From Bacillota bacterium (GTDB taxonomy: Bacteria > Bacillota > Clostridia > Oscillospirales > Ethanoligenentaceae), in contig JAEWAU010000120.1 in assembly GCA_023391535.1 (NCBI GenBank), positions 1-16,769 of the forward strand: a stretch of 16,769 bases of DNA. The letters are read 5' to 3'. The notes under the pieces are model-generated. The model made no database searches. It saw nothing but the letters and a program-made list of their open reading frames with translations, and had not been told where the DNA came from. Below, in pieces: positions 6,431 through 13,696 of this stretch; position 1 is the first letter of the stretch, and each line of letters starts with the position of its first letter. The position numbers and the translations under genes are program-made.

Positions 6431-8371
6431 ATGGGTTACACGCTTGCACAGAAAATCATTCATTCCCACCTCGTTTCGGGGGATATGACGCCGGGCACGG
6501 AAGTTGGCATCCGGATCGACCAGACGCTGACGCAGGACGCCACGGGCACCATGGCATACCTGGAATTCGAGGCAATGGGGCTGCACAGAGTTAAAACCGA
6601 GCGCTCCGTCGCTTACATCGACCATAACACCCTGCAGACGGGGTTTGAAAACGCCGACGACCACCGGTATATCCAGACGGTGGCCAAAAAGCACGGCATC
6701 TGGTTCTCGCGCCCGGGCAACGGCATCTGCCATCAGGTGCACCTCGAGCGGTTCGGGCGGCCGGCCGCAACGCTCATCGGCTCCGATTCGCACACACCCA
6801 CGGGCGGCGGCCTCGGCATGCTCGCGATGGGCGCGGGCGGGATGGATGTGGCCGTGGCCATGGGCGGCGGCCCCTACTATATCCCCATGCCCCGCATGGT
6901 GAAGGTGAAGCTCACGGGGCGTTTGCGCCCGTGGGTTTCGGCCAAGGATATCATTCTGGAGGTGCTGCGGCGGCTCACCGTGCGCGGCGGCGTGGGCAGG
7001 ATCGTCGAATACGGCGGCGAGGGTATTCTCGGCCTTTCGGTGCCGCAGCGCGCCACCATCGCCAACATGGGCGCCGAGCTGGGGGCCACCACCTCCATCT
7101 TCCCCTCCGACGACGTGACGCTTGCGTTTTTGAAGGCGCAGGGGCGCGAAAAGGATTGGACGGAGTTGCTGCCCGACGGCGACGCGCGCTACGACGAACA
7201 GGTGGAGATCGACCTTTCGGCCCTCGACCCGCTGGCCGCGAAGCCGCACAGCCCCGACAACGTGGAGACGGTGCGCGGCATCGGGCCCATCAGGGTGGAC
7301 CAGGTGTGCATCGGTTCGTGCACGAACTCCTCGCTCTACGACATGATGCGCGTTGCGTCCATCCTGCGCGGCAACCGCGTGCATCCGGGCGTGTCGCTCG
7401 TGATCGCCCCGGGCTCGCGGCAGGTGTTCAACATGATCGCGCAAAACGGCGCGCTGGCGGATATGATCGCGGCGGGCGCGCGCATTCTCGAGTGCGCCTG
7501 CGGCCCCTGCATCGGCATGGGGCAGGCGCCCTGCTCGGGCGGCGTTTCACTGCGCACCTTCAACCGCAATTTCGAGGGCCGCAGTGGCACGGCGGACGCA
7601 AAGGTCTACCTCGTCAGCCCCGAAACGGCGGCGGCCTCCGCGCTTTCCGGCGTTCTTACGGACCCGCGCACGCTCGGCAGCGAGCCGGAAATCCGCCTGC
7701 CGGAGAGCTTCCTTGTAAACGACAACATGGTGGAGGCGCCGGCCGCCGAGGCCAAGGCCGCGGAGCTCACCGTGCTGCGCGGGCCGAACATCAAACCGTT
7801 CCCGCAAAGCGCGGCGCTCTCCGACGAAATAGAGGCGCCCTGCCTGCTCAAGGTGGGCGACAACATCACCACCGACCATATCATGCCCGCGGGCGCAAAG
7901 CTGCTGCCCTACCGCTCCAACATCCCGAAGCTTTCGGAATTCTGCTTCACGCGCTGCGACCCGGATTTTCCCGCCCGCGCCAAGGCGGCGGGCAAAGGCA
8001 TCATCGTGGGCGGCGCGAATTACGGGCAGGGCTCCTCGCGCGAACACGCGGCGCTGGTGCCGCTCTATCTGGGCATCCGTGCCGTGGCGGCGAAATCCTT
8101 CGCGCGCATCCACATGGCGAACCTCGTGAACGCCGGCATTTTGCCGCTCACGTTCGAAAACGAGGACGATTACGACAAGATCGGCCTGGGCGACGCCCTT
8201 TCACTGCGCGGCGTGCGCGCTTCGCTTGCCGAAAACCGGCCGCTTACTCTTCACAACGAGACGACCGGGGCGGAAATCCCTATGCGGTACGAGCTTTCGG
8301 CCCGCCAGAGGGACATGCTCCTCGCGGGCGGGCTGATCAACTTTACGCGGGACCGTGCGGAGGGGAAATAA
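6431..8371 (+). CDS. acnA: Aconitate hydratase (short, about 646-residue type)
   Basis: Cytoplasmic [4Fe-4S] enzyme that isomerises citrate to isocitrate. Cluster cysteines are Cys297 (IGSCTNSS), Cys357 and Cys360 (CACGPCIGMG). Active-site motifs are GSDSHTPT (117-124), HIMPAG (483-488) and the swivel-domain segment GQGSSREHA (532-540). The catalytic core (about 1-420) and the swivel domain (about 465-640) are on one chain, unlike the split LeuC/LeuD type. The length matches the compact Aquifex-type bacterial aconitases rather than the about 900-residue AcnA of E. coli. The start is ATG at 6431 with AAAGGAG 7 bases upstream. The isocitrate dehydrogenase gene follows after 84 bases on the same strand, which supports aconitase over isopropylmalate isomerase or homoaconitase. 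No citrate synthase gene is in the window. The gene symbol is functional rather than orthology-proven. Confidence 0.93.
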   Translation: MGYTLAQKIIHSHLVSGDMTPGTEVGIRIDQTLTQDATGTMAYLEFEAMGLHRVKTERSVAYIDHNTLQTGFENADDHRYIQTVAKKHGIWFSRPGNGICHQVHLERFGRPAATLIGSDSHTPTGGGLGMLAMGAGGMDVAVAMGGGPYYIPMPRMVKVKLTGRLRPWVSAKDIILEVLRRLTVRGGVGRIVEYGGEGILGLSVPQRATIANMGAELGATTSIFPSDDVTLAFLKAQGREKDWTELLPDGDARYDEQVEIDLSALDPLAAKPHSPDNVETVRGIGPIRVDQVCIGSCTNSSLYDMMRVASILRGNRVHPGVSLVIAPGSRQVFNMIAQNGALADMIAAGARILECACGPCIGMGQAPCSGGVSLRTFNRNFEGRSGTADAKVYLVSPETAAASALSGVLTDPRTLGSEPEIRLPESFLVNDNMVEAPAAEAKAAELTVLRGPNIKPFPQSAALSDEIEAPCLLKVGDNITTDHIMPAGAKLLPYRSNIPKLSEFCFTRCDPDFPARAKAAGKGIIVGGANYGQGSSREHAALVPLYLGIRAVAAKSFARIHMANLVNAGILPLTFENEDDYDKIGLGDALSLRGVRASLAENRPLTLHNETTGAEIPMRYELSARQRDMLLAGGLINFTRDRAEGK

Positions 8372-8455
8372 CCTTAAATAATGCGTTGCGCGCCCCCGTA
8401 TTTCGCAGCGTTTGAGTTTGAACTTTTTGAACTTCGGGAAGGGATGTGCAGATTG

Positions 8456-9625
8456 ATGGACGAGAGGACAAGCCAGATCAAAGCCGCCGCCGCGCATTTT
8501 GAAAAAGTGCTGGAAAGCCAGCTCGCGCGCGTGGACCGCATGAAAGCGCAAAAGGGATTTTTGGATTACGCGCAGCTGAAACCCATCGTAATCGGCGTGT
8601 GCGGGGGCGACGGCATCGGGCCCGTCATCACGGCCGAGGCCGCGCGCATTCTCAAAGAATTGCTGGCGGGCCCGGAGGCCGAGGGCAAAGTGGAGTTTCG
8701 CGACATCGAGGGTCTCACCATCGAAAACCGCGTCAAAGTGGGCAAGGCTATTCCGGACGACGTGCTCGATGAGCTCAAAAAGTGCCACGTCATCCTCAAG
8801 GGGCCGACCACCACGCCCCGCGCGGGCGACCCGTGGCCAAATATCGAAAGCGCGAACGTGGCTATGCGCCGCGAGCTGGACCTGTTCGCCAACGTGCGCC
8901 CCGTACGCGTGCCCGAAAAGGGCATCGACTGGACGTTTTTCCGCGAGAACACGGAAGGCTCCTACGTGCTGGGCAGCAGCGGCGTGCAGGTGAACGACGA
9001 CCTCGCCTTCGATTTCACCGTAACCACCGCGCAGGGCACCGAGCGCATCGCACGGCTGGCCTACGAATACGCGCGCAAGAACGGCAAGAACCGCGTTTCC
9101 ATCATCACCAAGGCAAACGTTGTGAAGACCACCGACGGCAAGTTCCTGCGTATCTGCCAGAACATCGGCAAAGAATACCCGGAGATTACCACCGACGACT
9201 GGTATATCGACATCACCACCGCGAAACTGGTGGACGAAAAGCGCCGCACCGATTTCCGCGTGTTCATTCTGCCGAACCTCTACGGCGACATCATCACCGA
9301 CGAAGCCGCCGAGTTCCAGGGCGGCGTGGGCACCGCGGGCAGCGCCAACATCGGTATGCACACCGCCATGTTCGAAGCCATCCACGGCTCCGCGCCGCGC
9401 ATGATGGCCGAAGGGCGCGGGCAGTACGCCGACCCCTGCTCCATGCTGCGCGCCGCCTCGATGCTGCTTTCGCACATCGGCTTTGCGGCGGAATCCGAAA
9501 AGCTCGCGCGCGCGCTCGATATCTGCATGTTCGAGGAAAAACGCCTGAAGATCACGGGGCGCGACACCGGCGCGACCTGCCGGAAATTCGGCGAGTACGT
9601 CCTCGAAACCCTGCGCGGGCTCTGA
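8456..9625 (+). CDS. icd: Isocitrate dehydrogenase, isocitrate/isopropylmalate dehydrogenase family
   Basis: 389 residues; oxidatively decarboxylates isocitrate to 2-oxoglutarate with NAD+ or NADP+. Nucleotide-site start: GGDGIGP (50-56). Substrate loop: ES-A-N-VAMRRELDLF, where Ser132, Asn134 and Arg138 align with the isocitrate-contacting Ser113, Asn115 and Arg119 of E. coli Icd; isopropylmalate enzymes lack this Ser/Asn pair. RPVR follows at 148-151, FFRENTEG at 161-168, and the family signature NLYGDIITDEAAEFQGG at 274-290. At the cofactor-deciding positions (after IHGSAP) it has Arg315-Met316, neither the Lys-Tyr of NADP enzymes nor the Asp-Ile of NAD enzymes. The start is ATG at 8456 with GGGAAGGG upstream; TTG at 8453 and ATG at 8444 or 8381 are in-frame alternatives that add only non-conserved residues. 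It lies 84 bases after aconitase, probably in the same operon. Confidence 0.9.
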   Translation: MDERTSQIKAAAAHFEKVLESQLARVDRMKAQKGFLDYAQLKPIVIGVCGGDGIGPVITAEAARILKELLAGPEAEGKVEFRDIEGLTIENRVKVGKAIPDDVLDELKKCHVILKGPTTTPRAGDPWPNIESANVAMRRELDLFANVRPVRVPEKGIDWTFFRENTEGSYVLGSSGVQVNDDLAFDFTVTTAQGTERIARLAYEYARKNGKNRVSIITKANVVKTTDGKFLRICQNIGKEYPEITTDDWYIDITTAKLVDEKRRTDFRVFILPNLYGDIITDEAAEFQGGVGTAGSANIGMHTAMFEAIHGSAPRMMAEGRGQYADPCSMLRAASMLLSHIGFAAESEKLARALDICMFEEKRLKITGRDTGATCRKFGEYVLETLRGL

Positions 9626-9642
9626 CCGCGGGCTTCCCGCGG
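9626..9642 (+). other. Short GC-rich hairpin after icd
   Basis: CCGCGGG, a 3-base loop, then CCCGCGG, immediately after the icd stop. A second, bulged GC-rich hairpin spans 9672-9715 (an outer 8-bp stem and an inner 6-bp stem). Neither is followed by a T-run, so they may protect the mRNA end or weaken read-through into rex, but they are not canonical terminators. The rest of the 225-base gap before rex holds no recognisable gene. Confidence 0.4.
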
Positions 9643-9850
9643 CAGCCGGGCGCGGGACGAAGCTTCCTCCTGCGGGCGGGCCTCTGCGCGGACTTCCCGC
9701 GGCGCAGCCGCCCGCGAATCATGGCGGCATTTCCAGAAAAGACGCATTCCGAAGTGTTTCGCCGCATCAAGGGAAGCGAACAGACGAAACACAGCTCCAC
9801 CCGATCTTTTATGGAATTGCTATTAGGTGTGCGAAAGGATGACCTGTTTT

Positions 9851-10531
9851 ATGCCCAAGCATGAGCACATATCCTTTTCGGTGATCCGCCGCCTGCCGCG
9901 CTACTACCGCTTTCTGGGCGATCTGGTGCGCAACGGCGTGACGCGGATATCCTCCCACGAGCTCAGCGAGCGCATGGGCCTCACCGCATCGCAGATCCGG
10001 CAGGACCTCAACTGCTTCGGCGGGTTCGGGCAGCAGGGCTACGGCTACAACACGAGCCTGCTGCAAAACGAGATCGGCTCCATCCTCGGCGTGGACGACG
10101 CCGTGCCCCTGATCGTTGTGGGCGTGGGCAACCTCGGCCGGGCCATCACCATGAACATGGATTTCGACCACATGGGGTTTAGGCTGGTCGGACTTTTCGA
10201 TAAAAAGCCGGCCCTCATCGGCACGCATATCCGGGGCGCGGAGGTCCACGACATCGCGCGCCTGGAGGATTTCTGCCGCAGGCACCATCCGCTGGCCGCC
10301 GTCATCACCGTTCCGCGCGATGCCGCGCCCGAGATCGCCGAGCGGCTCGCAAACCTCGGGATCATCGGCTTCTGGAATTTCAGCCATTACGACCTCAGCG
10401 TGAAATACCCCCATATCAACGTCGAAAACGTCCATCTGGGCGACAGCCTCATGACCCTTTCGTATGTGGTCAAGGGCAGGCTCGAGGAAAGCCGGGAGCC
10501 CGCGCCGCAGGAGCAGGGCGCTCCTTCCTGA
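9851..10531 (+). CDS. rex: Redox-sensing transcriptional repressor Rex
   Basis: 226 residues. Rex represses fermentation and NADH-reoxidation genes when the NADH/NAD+ ratio is low and releases DNA when NADH binds. The N-terminal winged helix (about 8-75) contains RRLPRYYRFL, ISSHELSERMGLTASQIRQD and the wing segment FGGFGQQGYGYN. The Rossmann domain starts with VVGVGNLGRA (about 91-100) and the protein ends with the usual domain-swap helix, then a short Pro/Glu/Gln tail. The start is ATG at 9851 with AAAGGA 11 bases upstream; ATG at 9839 and GTG at 9827 are in-frame alternatives, and the typical Rex N-terminus favours 9851. It lies 225 bases after icd, so it may share that transcript or have its own weak promoter; I see no strong one. 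A perfect Rex operator sits before adhE, the next gene. Confidence 0.96.
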   Translation: MPKHEHISFSVIRRLPRYYRFLGDLVRNGVTRISSHELSERMGLTASQIRQDLNCFGGFGQQGYGYNTSLLQNEIGSILGVDDAVPLIVVGVGNLGRAITMNMDFDHMGFRLVGLFDKKPALIGTHIRGAEVHDIARLEDFCRRHHPLAAVITVPRDAAPEIAERLANLGIIGFWNFSHYDLSVKYPHINVENVHLGDSLMTLSYVVKGRLEESREPAPQEQGAPS

Positions 10532-10572
10532 CGGCCGGGGTTTTGCGCGGGGGAAAAGAAATCGTTTTTTAC

Positions 10573-10614
10573 AAAAATGCGCGGCGGCCCTGTTTCGGGC
10601 CGCCGCGCATTTTT
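10573..10614. terminator. Rho-independent terminator after rex
   Basis: Perfect 18-bp inverted repeat (arms 10573-10590 and 10597-10614) with a 6-base loop, GC-rich core, and A5 and T5 at the outer ends. It works on paper in both directions; here it ends the rex transcript 41 bases after the stop. Confidence 0.92.
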
Positions 10615-10866
10615 GCGGGCCGCCGCCCCGGCCGGGGGCGAAAACTTCCGGGCACTTTCGTTTTTGGAATTTCCGCGGCGCCGCGGGAAATGCTGTAGAG
10701 AGAATCGCCTGCAAAGCGCCCGCGCGCCGGCGCGCAAAAACGGGAAAACGCGCCCGCCGCGGAAAACGGCGCGGATTTTATCCACACGTTTATTGAAGAA
10801 TAGTATTCGAATTCCGCCGACGATTTTTGCACAAACGGAGACGCTTCTATGCAGAATGCGAATTTA
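10615..10866. other. Gene-free stretch between rex terminator and adhE control region
   Basis: No convincing gene. It holds a GC-rich bulged palindrome around 10669-10691 (TTTCCGCGGC facing GCCGCGGGAAA), several AAAACG/GCGCGC tracts, a perfect DnaA box (10778-10786), and an 8-bp palindrome ATTCGAAT near 10805. A small RNA is possible, but I see no promoter-terminator pair to support one. Confidence 0.4.
10778..10786 (+). promoter_or_regulatory. Isolated perfect DnaA box
   Basis: TTATCCACA, the exact 9-base DnaA consensus, about 90 bases upstream of the adhE -35. It is single, so not an origin. It could be a DnaA-responsive site or chance. Confidence 0.3.
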
Positions 10867-10884
10867 TTGTTAAAAGCTTGACGA
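10867..10884 (+). promoter_or_regulatory. Degenerate second Rex operator over the adhE -35
   Basis: TTGTTAA-AAGC-TTGACGA: the left half is a perfect Rex half-site and the right half matches 5 of 7 bases, with the lapses produced by the -35 hexamer TTGACG that it contains. Its centre is 44 bp from the centre of the perfect site at 10911-10928, about four helical turns. Confidence 0.55.
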
Positions 10885-10906
10885 ACTTTACACAGGATGG
10901 TACAAT
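10878..10906 (+). promoter_or_regulatory. adhE promoter
   Basis: TTGACG (10878-10883), a 17-base spacer, TACAAT (10901-10906). Transcription should start near 10913, inside the perfect Rex operator. The leader is about 45 bases. Confidence 0.85.
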
Positions 10907-10910
10907 GGCA

Positions 10911-10928
10911 TTGTTAAATAGTTAACAA
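10911..10928 (+). promoter_or_regulatory. Perfect Rex operator at adhE transcription start
   Basis: TTGTTAA-ATAG-TTAACAA, an exact match to the Rex consensus TTGTTAAnnnnTTAACAA, 5 bases after the -10 box. Rex bound here would block initiation at adhE. The rex gene lies immediately upstream. Confidence 0.92.
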
Positions 10929-10957
10929 ACATGCACATGCAAAGGAGTGGATGGGTT

Positions 10958-13573
10958 ATGGCGGAAACGACAGCGAAAAAGGCGGCGGGCGCGACCGACG
11001 CCGGAAAAATGATCGACACGCTGGTGGCCAAGGCGCGGAAGGCCCTGGACGAATACCTCAAGCTCGACCAGGAACAGGTGGACAGCATCGTTCACGCGAT
11101 GGCGCTCGCGGGGCTGGACCAGCACATGCAGCTGGCGCGGCTGGCCGTGGAGGAGACGGGCCGCGGCGTCTACGAGGACAAGATCATCAAGAACATGTTC
11201 GCCACCGAATATATCTGGCACGACATCAAGCATGAGAAAACGGTGGGCGTGGTGGACGAGAACGACATGGAAGGCTATGTGGACGTGGCCGAGCCCGTGG
11301 GCATCGTGGCGGGCGTGACGCCCGTGACGAACCCGACCTCCACCGCGCTGTTCAAATCGCTCATCTGCGCCAAAACCCGCAACCCCATCATCTTCGCGTT
11401 CCACCCCGCCGCGCAGAAGTGCTCCGTAGCCGCCGCCCGCGTGGTGCGCGACGCCGCCGTGGCTGCGGGCGCCCCGGAGAACTGCATCCAGTGGATCGAG
11501 AACCCCTCCATCGAGGCCACCACGATCCTGATGAACCACCCCGGCGTGGCCACCATCCTCGCCACCGGTGGCCCGGGCATGGTCAAATCCGCCTATTCCT
11601 CCGGCAAGCCGGCCCTGGGCGTGGGCCCCGGCAACGTGCCCTGCTATATCGAGAAAAGCGCGAACCTGCGCCGCGCGTGCCACGACCTCATCCTCTCCAA
11701 GACCTTCGACAACGGCATGATCTGCGCCTCCGAGCAGGCCGTTCTCGTGGACCGCGAGATCGCGGGCGAGTTTGAAGAGCTGATGACCGAGAACGGCTGC
11801 TATTTCACCGATAAGGAGGAGACCGCGAAGCTCTCCGCCTACGCCATCCGGCCCGACACCATGACCGTCAACCCCAAGATCGTGGGGCAGAGCGCGGATT
11901 GGATCGCCGGGCAGGCCGGTTTCCCGGTTCCGGCCGGAACCAAGATCCTCATCGCCCGGCTCGACAGGATCGATTACGACGTGCCGCTGGCGCACGAAAA
12001 GCTCTCGCCGGTGCTCGGCTACTTCGTGACGGACAGCACCGAGGCGGCCTTTAAAGCCGCGCTGCGGATGCTCGAGATCGGCGGCATGGGGCATTCGGCC
12101 GTCATCCACTCCTCCGACGAGGACCTTATTCGCCGCTACGGCGACGCCATGAAGGTCGGCCGCGTGATCGCGAACTCGCCGTCCTCGCAGGGCGCCATCG
12201 GCGACATCTACAACACGAACACCCCGTCGCTCACGCTCGGCTGCGGCTCCTACGGCCACAACTCCACCTCCTCGAACGTCTCTTCGGTGAACCTCATCAA
12301 CAAAAAACGCCTGGCGAAGAGGAGGGTCAACATGCAGTGGTTCAAGGTGCCGCCCAAGATCTATTTCGAGTACGATTCCGTGCAGTACCTGGAGAAGATG
12401 CCCGGCATCACCCGCGCGTTCATCGTCACCGACCCGATGATGGTGAAGCTCGGCAACGTGGATAAGGTCCTCTACTACCTGCGCCGCCGCACCGAATACT
12501 GCCACAGCGAGATCTTCTCGGAGGTCGAGCCCGACCCGTCGGTGGATACCATCCTGCGCGGCGTGGAGGCCATGAAAGTGTTCAAACCCGACGTCATCAT
12601 CGCGCTGGGCGGCGGCTCCTCCATGGACGCGGCCAAGGGCATGTGGCTTTTCTACGAGCATCCGGACACCGATTTCCGCGGTATGCGCCTCAAATTCATG
12701 GATATCCGCAAGCGCGCCTATCACTTCCCGGACGACCACAAGGTGAAGATGGTGACCATCCCCACCACCTCCGGCACCGGCTCAGAGGTTACGGCCTTCG
12801 CTGTGATTACGGATAAGCAAAACAACATCAAGTACCCGCTCACGGACTATTCCCTCACGCCGGACGTGGCCATCGTGGACCCGCAGTTCGTGCTCTCGAT
12901 GCCCCGCTCCATCACGGCGGATACCGGCATGGACGTGCTCACCCACGCCATCGAGGCCTACGTTTCGGTGCTGGCCTCCGATTACACCGACGGCCTTGCG
13001 CTGCGCGCCATAGAGCTTGTGTTCCAGTACCTGCGCCGCGCCTACCGGGACCCGAACGACCGCGTCGCCCGCGAGCGGATGCACAACGCGTCCTGCATGG
13101 CCGGCATGGCGTTCACCAACGCGTTTTTGGGCCTCAACCATTCCATGGCGCACAAGCTGGGCGGCGATTACCACATCCCGCACGGGCGCGCCAACGCCAT
13201 CCTGCTGCCGTTCGTCATCGCCTACAACGGCGCGCCCTGCCCTACCAAATACGCGAGCTGGCCGAAATACGAATACTATATCGCGCCGGAGCGCTATGCC
13301 GACATCGCCCGCCATGTGGGCCTGCCCGCCGCCACCGCCGAGGAGGGCGTCGCGTCGCTGGTGGAGGCCATCCGCGGCATGATGCGCGAAATGAACATGC
13401 CCATGTCCATCCAGGCCGCCGGCGTGGACGAGAAAACGTTCCTTTCCAACGTGGACGCCCTCGCCGACAAGGCGTTCTCCGACCAGTGCACCACCGCGAA
13501 CCCGCGGCTGCCGCTGGTGAGCGAGATCGCGGACCTCTACAAGCAGGCGTTCTACGGCGTGGAGAAGAAATAA
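10958..13573 (+). CDS. adhE: Bifunctional acetaldehyde-CoA/alcohol dehydrogenase AdhE
   Basis: 871 residues; reduces acetyl-CoA to acetaldehyde and then ethanol, using two NADH, and assembles into spirosomes in known members. The N-terminal aldehyde dehydrogenase domain (about 15-450) has catalytic Cys256 in NGMICASEQ and the cofactor segment ATGGPGMVKSAY (202-213). The linker lies around 450-465. The C-terminal iron-dependent alcohol dehydrogenase domain (about 465-871) has GGGSSMDAAK (551-560), GTGSEVTAF (607-615) and metal ligands Asp659, His663, His728 and His742, matching E. coli Asp653/His657/His723/His737. The length is normal and both active sites look intact. The start is ATG at 10958, set by AAAGGAG 10 bases upstream; ATG at 10931 is in frame but lacks a site and lies next to the operator. 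Expression is very probably controlled by Rex. The gene is single, ending in front of a convergent carboxypeptidase gene. Confidence 0.97.
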   Translation: MAETTAKKAAGATDAGKMIDTLVAKARKALDEYLKLDQEQVDSIVHAMALAGLDQHMQLARLAVEETGRGVYEDKIIKNMFATEYIWHDIKHEKTVGVVDENDMEGYVDVAEPVGIVAGVTPVTNPTSTALFKSLICAKTRNPIIFAFHPAAQKCSVAAARVVRDAAVAAGAPENCIQWIENPSIEATTILMNHPGVATILATGGPGMVKSAYSSGKPALGVGPGNVPCYIEKSANLRRACHDLILSKTFDNGMICASEQAVLVDREIAGEFEELMTENGCYFTDKEETAKLSAYAIRPDTMTVNPKIVGQSADWIAGQAGFPVPAGTKILIARLDRIDYDVPLAHEKLSPVLGYFVTDSTEAAFKAALRMLEIGGMGHSAVIHSSDEDLIRRYGDAMKVGRVIANSPSSQGAIGDIYNTNTPSLTLGCGSYGHNSTSSNVSSVNLINKKRLAKRRVNMQWFKVPPKIYFEYDSVQYLEKMPGITRAFIVTDPMMVKLGNVDKVLYYLRRRTEYCHSEIFSEVEPDPSVDTILRGVEAMKVFKPDVIIALGGGSSMDAAKGMWLFYEHPDTDFRGMRLKFMDIRKRAYHFPDDHKVKMVTIPTTSGTGSEVTAFAVITDKQNNIKYPLTDYSLTPDVAIVDPQFVLSMPRSITADTGMDVLTHAIEAYVSVLASDYTDGLALRAIELVFQYLRRAYRDPNDRVARERMHNASCMAGMAFTNAFLGLNHSMAHKLGGDYHIPHGRANAILLPFVIAYNGAPCPTKYASWPKYEYYIAPERYADIARHVGLPAATAEEGVASLVEAIRGMMREMNMPMSIQAAGVDEKTFLSNVDALADKAFSDQCTTANPRLPLVSEIADLYKQAFYGVEKK

Positions 13574-13615
13574 GCGGGCGCCGTTTTGCACCGCCTGCGG
13601 CGGGCGGGAAAAAGC

Positions 13616-13660
13616 GAGGGAGTTTCCAAATGAATTGAAAAGTCATTTGGAAACTCCCTC
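13616..13660. terminator. Shared terminator between convergent adhE and D,D-carboxypeptidase genes
   Basis: Perfect 18-bp inverted repeat (13616-13633 and 13643-13660) with a 9-base loop. On the minus strand it is followed 2 bases later by TTTTT, a good intrinsic terminator for the carboxypeptidase gene. On the plus strand only TT follows, so it is weaker for adhE. It is more AT-rich than its surroundings, which may mark a dispersed repeat. Confidence 0.8.
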
Positions 13661-13696
13661 TTGAACCGCAAGCGCCGTTTTGGCCGGGTGTTGCAC

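Noticed and set aside
9721..9864. 47-codon frame in the icd-rex gap overlapping the start of rex
   Set aside because: No ribosome binding site before its ATG, no recognisable pattern, and it is the tail of a long shadow frame of icd.
10849..10881. 10-codon leader-peptide-like frame with GGAG upstream, before adhE
   Set aside because: It lies upstream of and into the adhE -35 box, so it is not on the adhE transcript unless another promoter exists, and none is visible.
10615..10930. Possible replication origin because of the DnaA box and AT-rich end
   Set aside because: Only one exact box and no dnaA, dnaN or rpmH genes nearby.
10922..12739. 605-codon open frame on the minus strand inside adhE
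   Set aside because: Antisense shadow of adhE. Composition is His/Val/Gly rich with no recognisable domain, and adhE is complete on the other strand.
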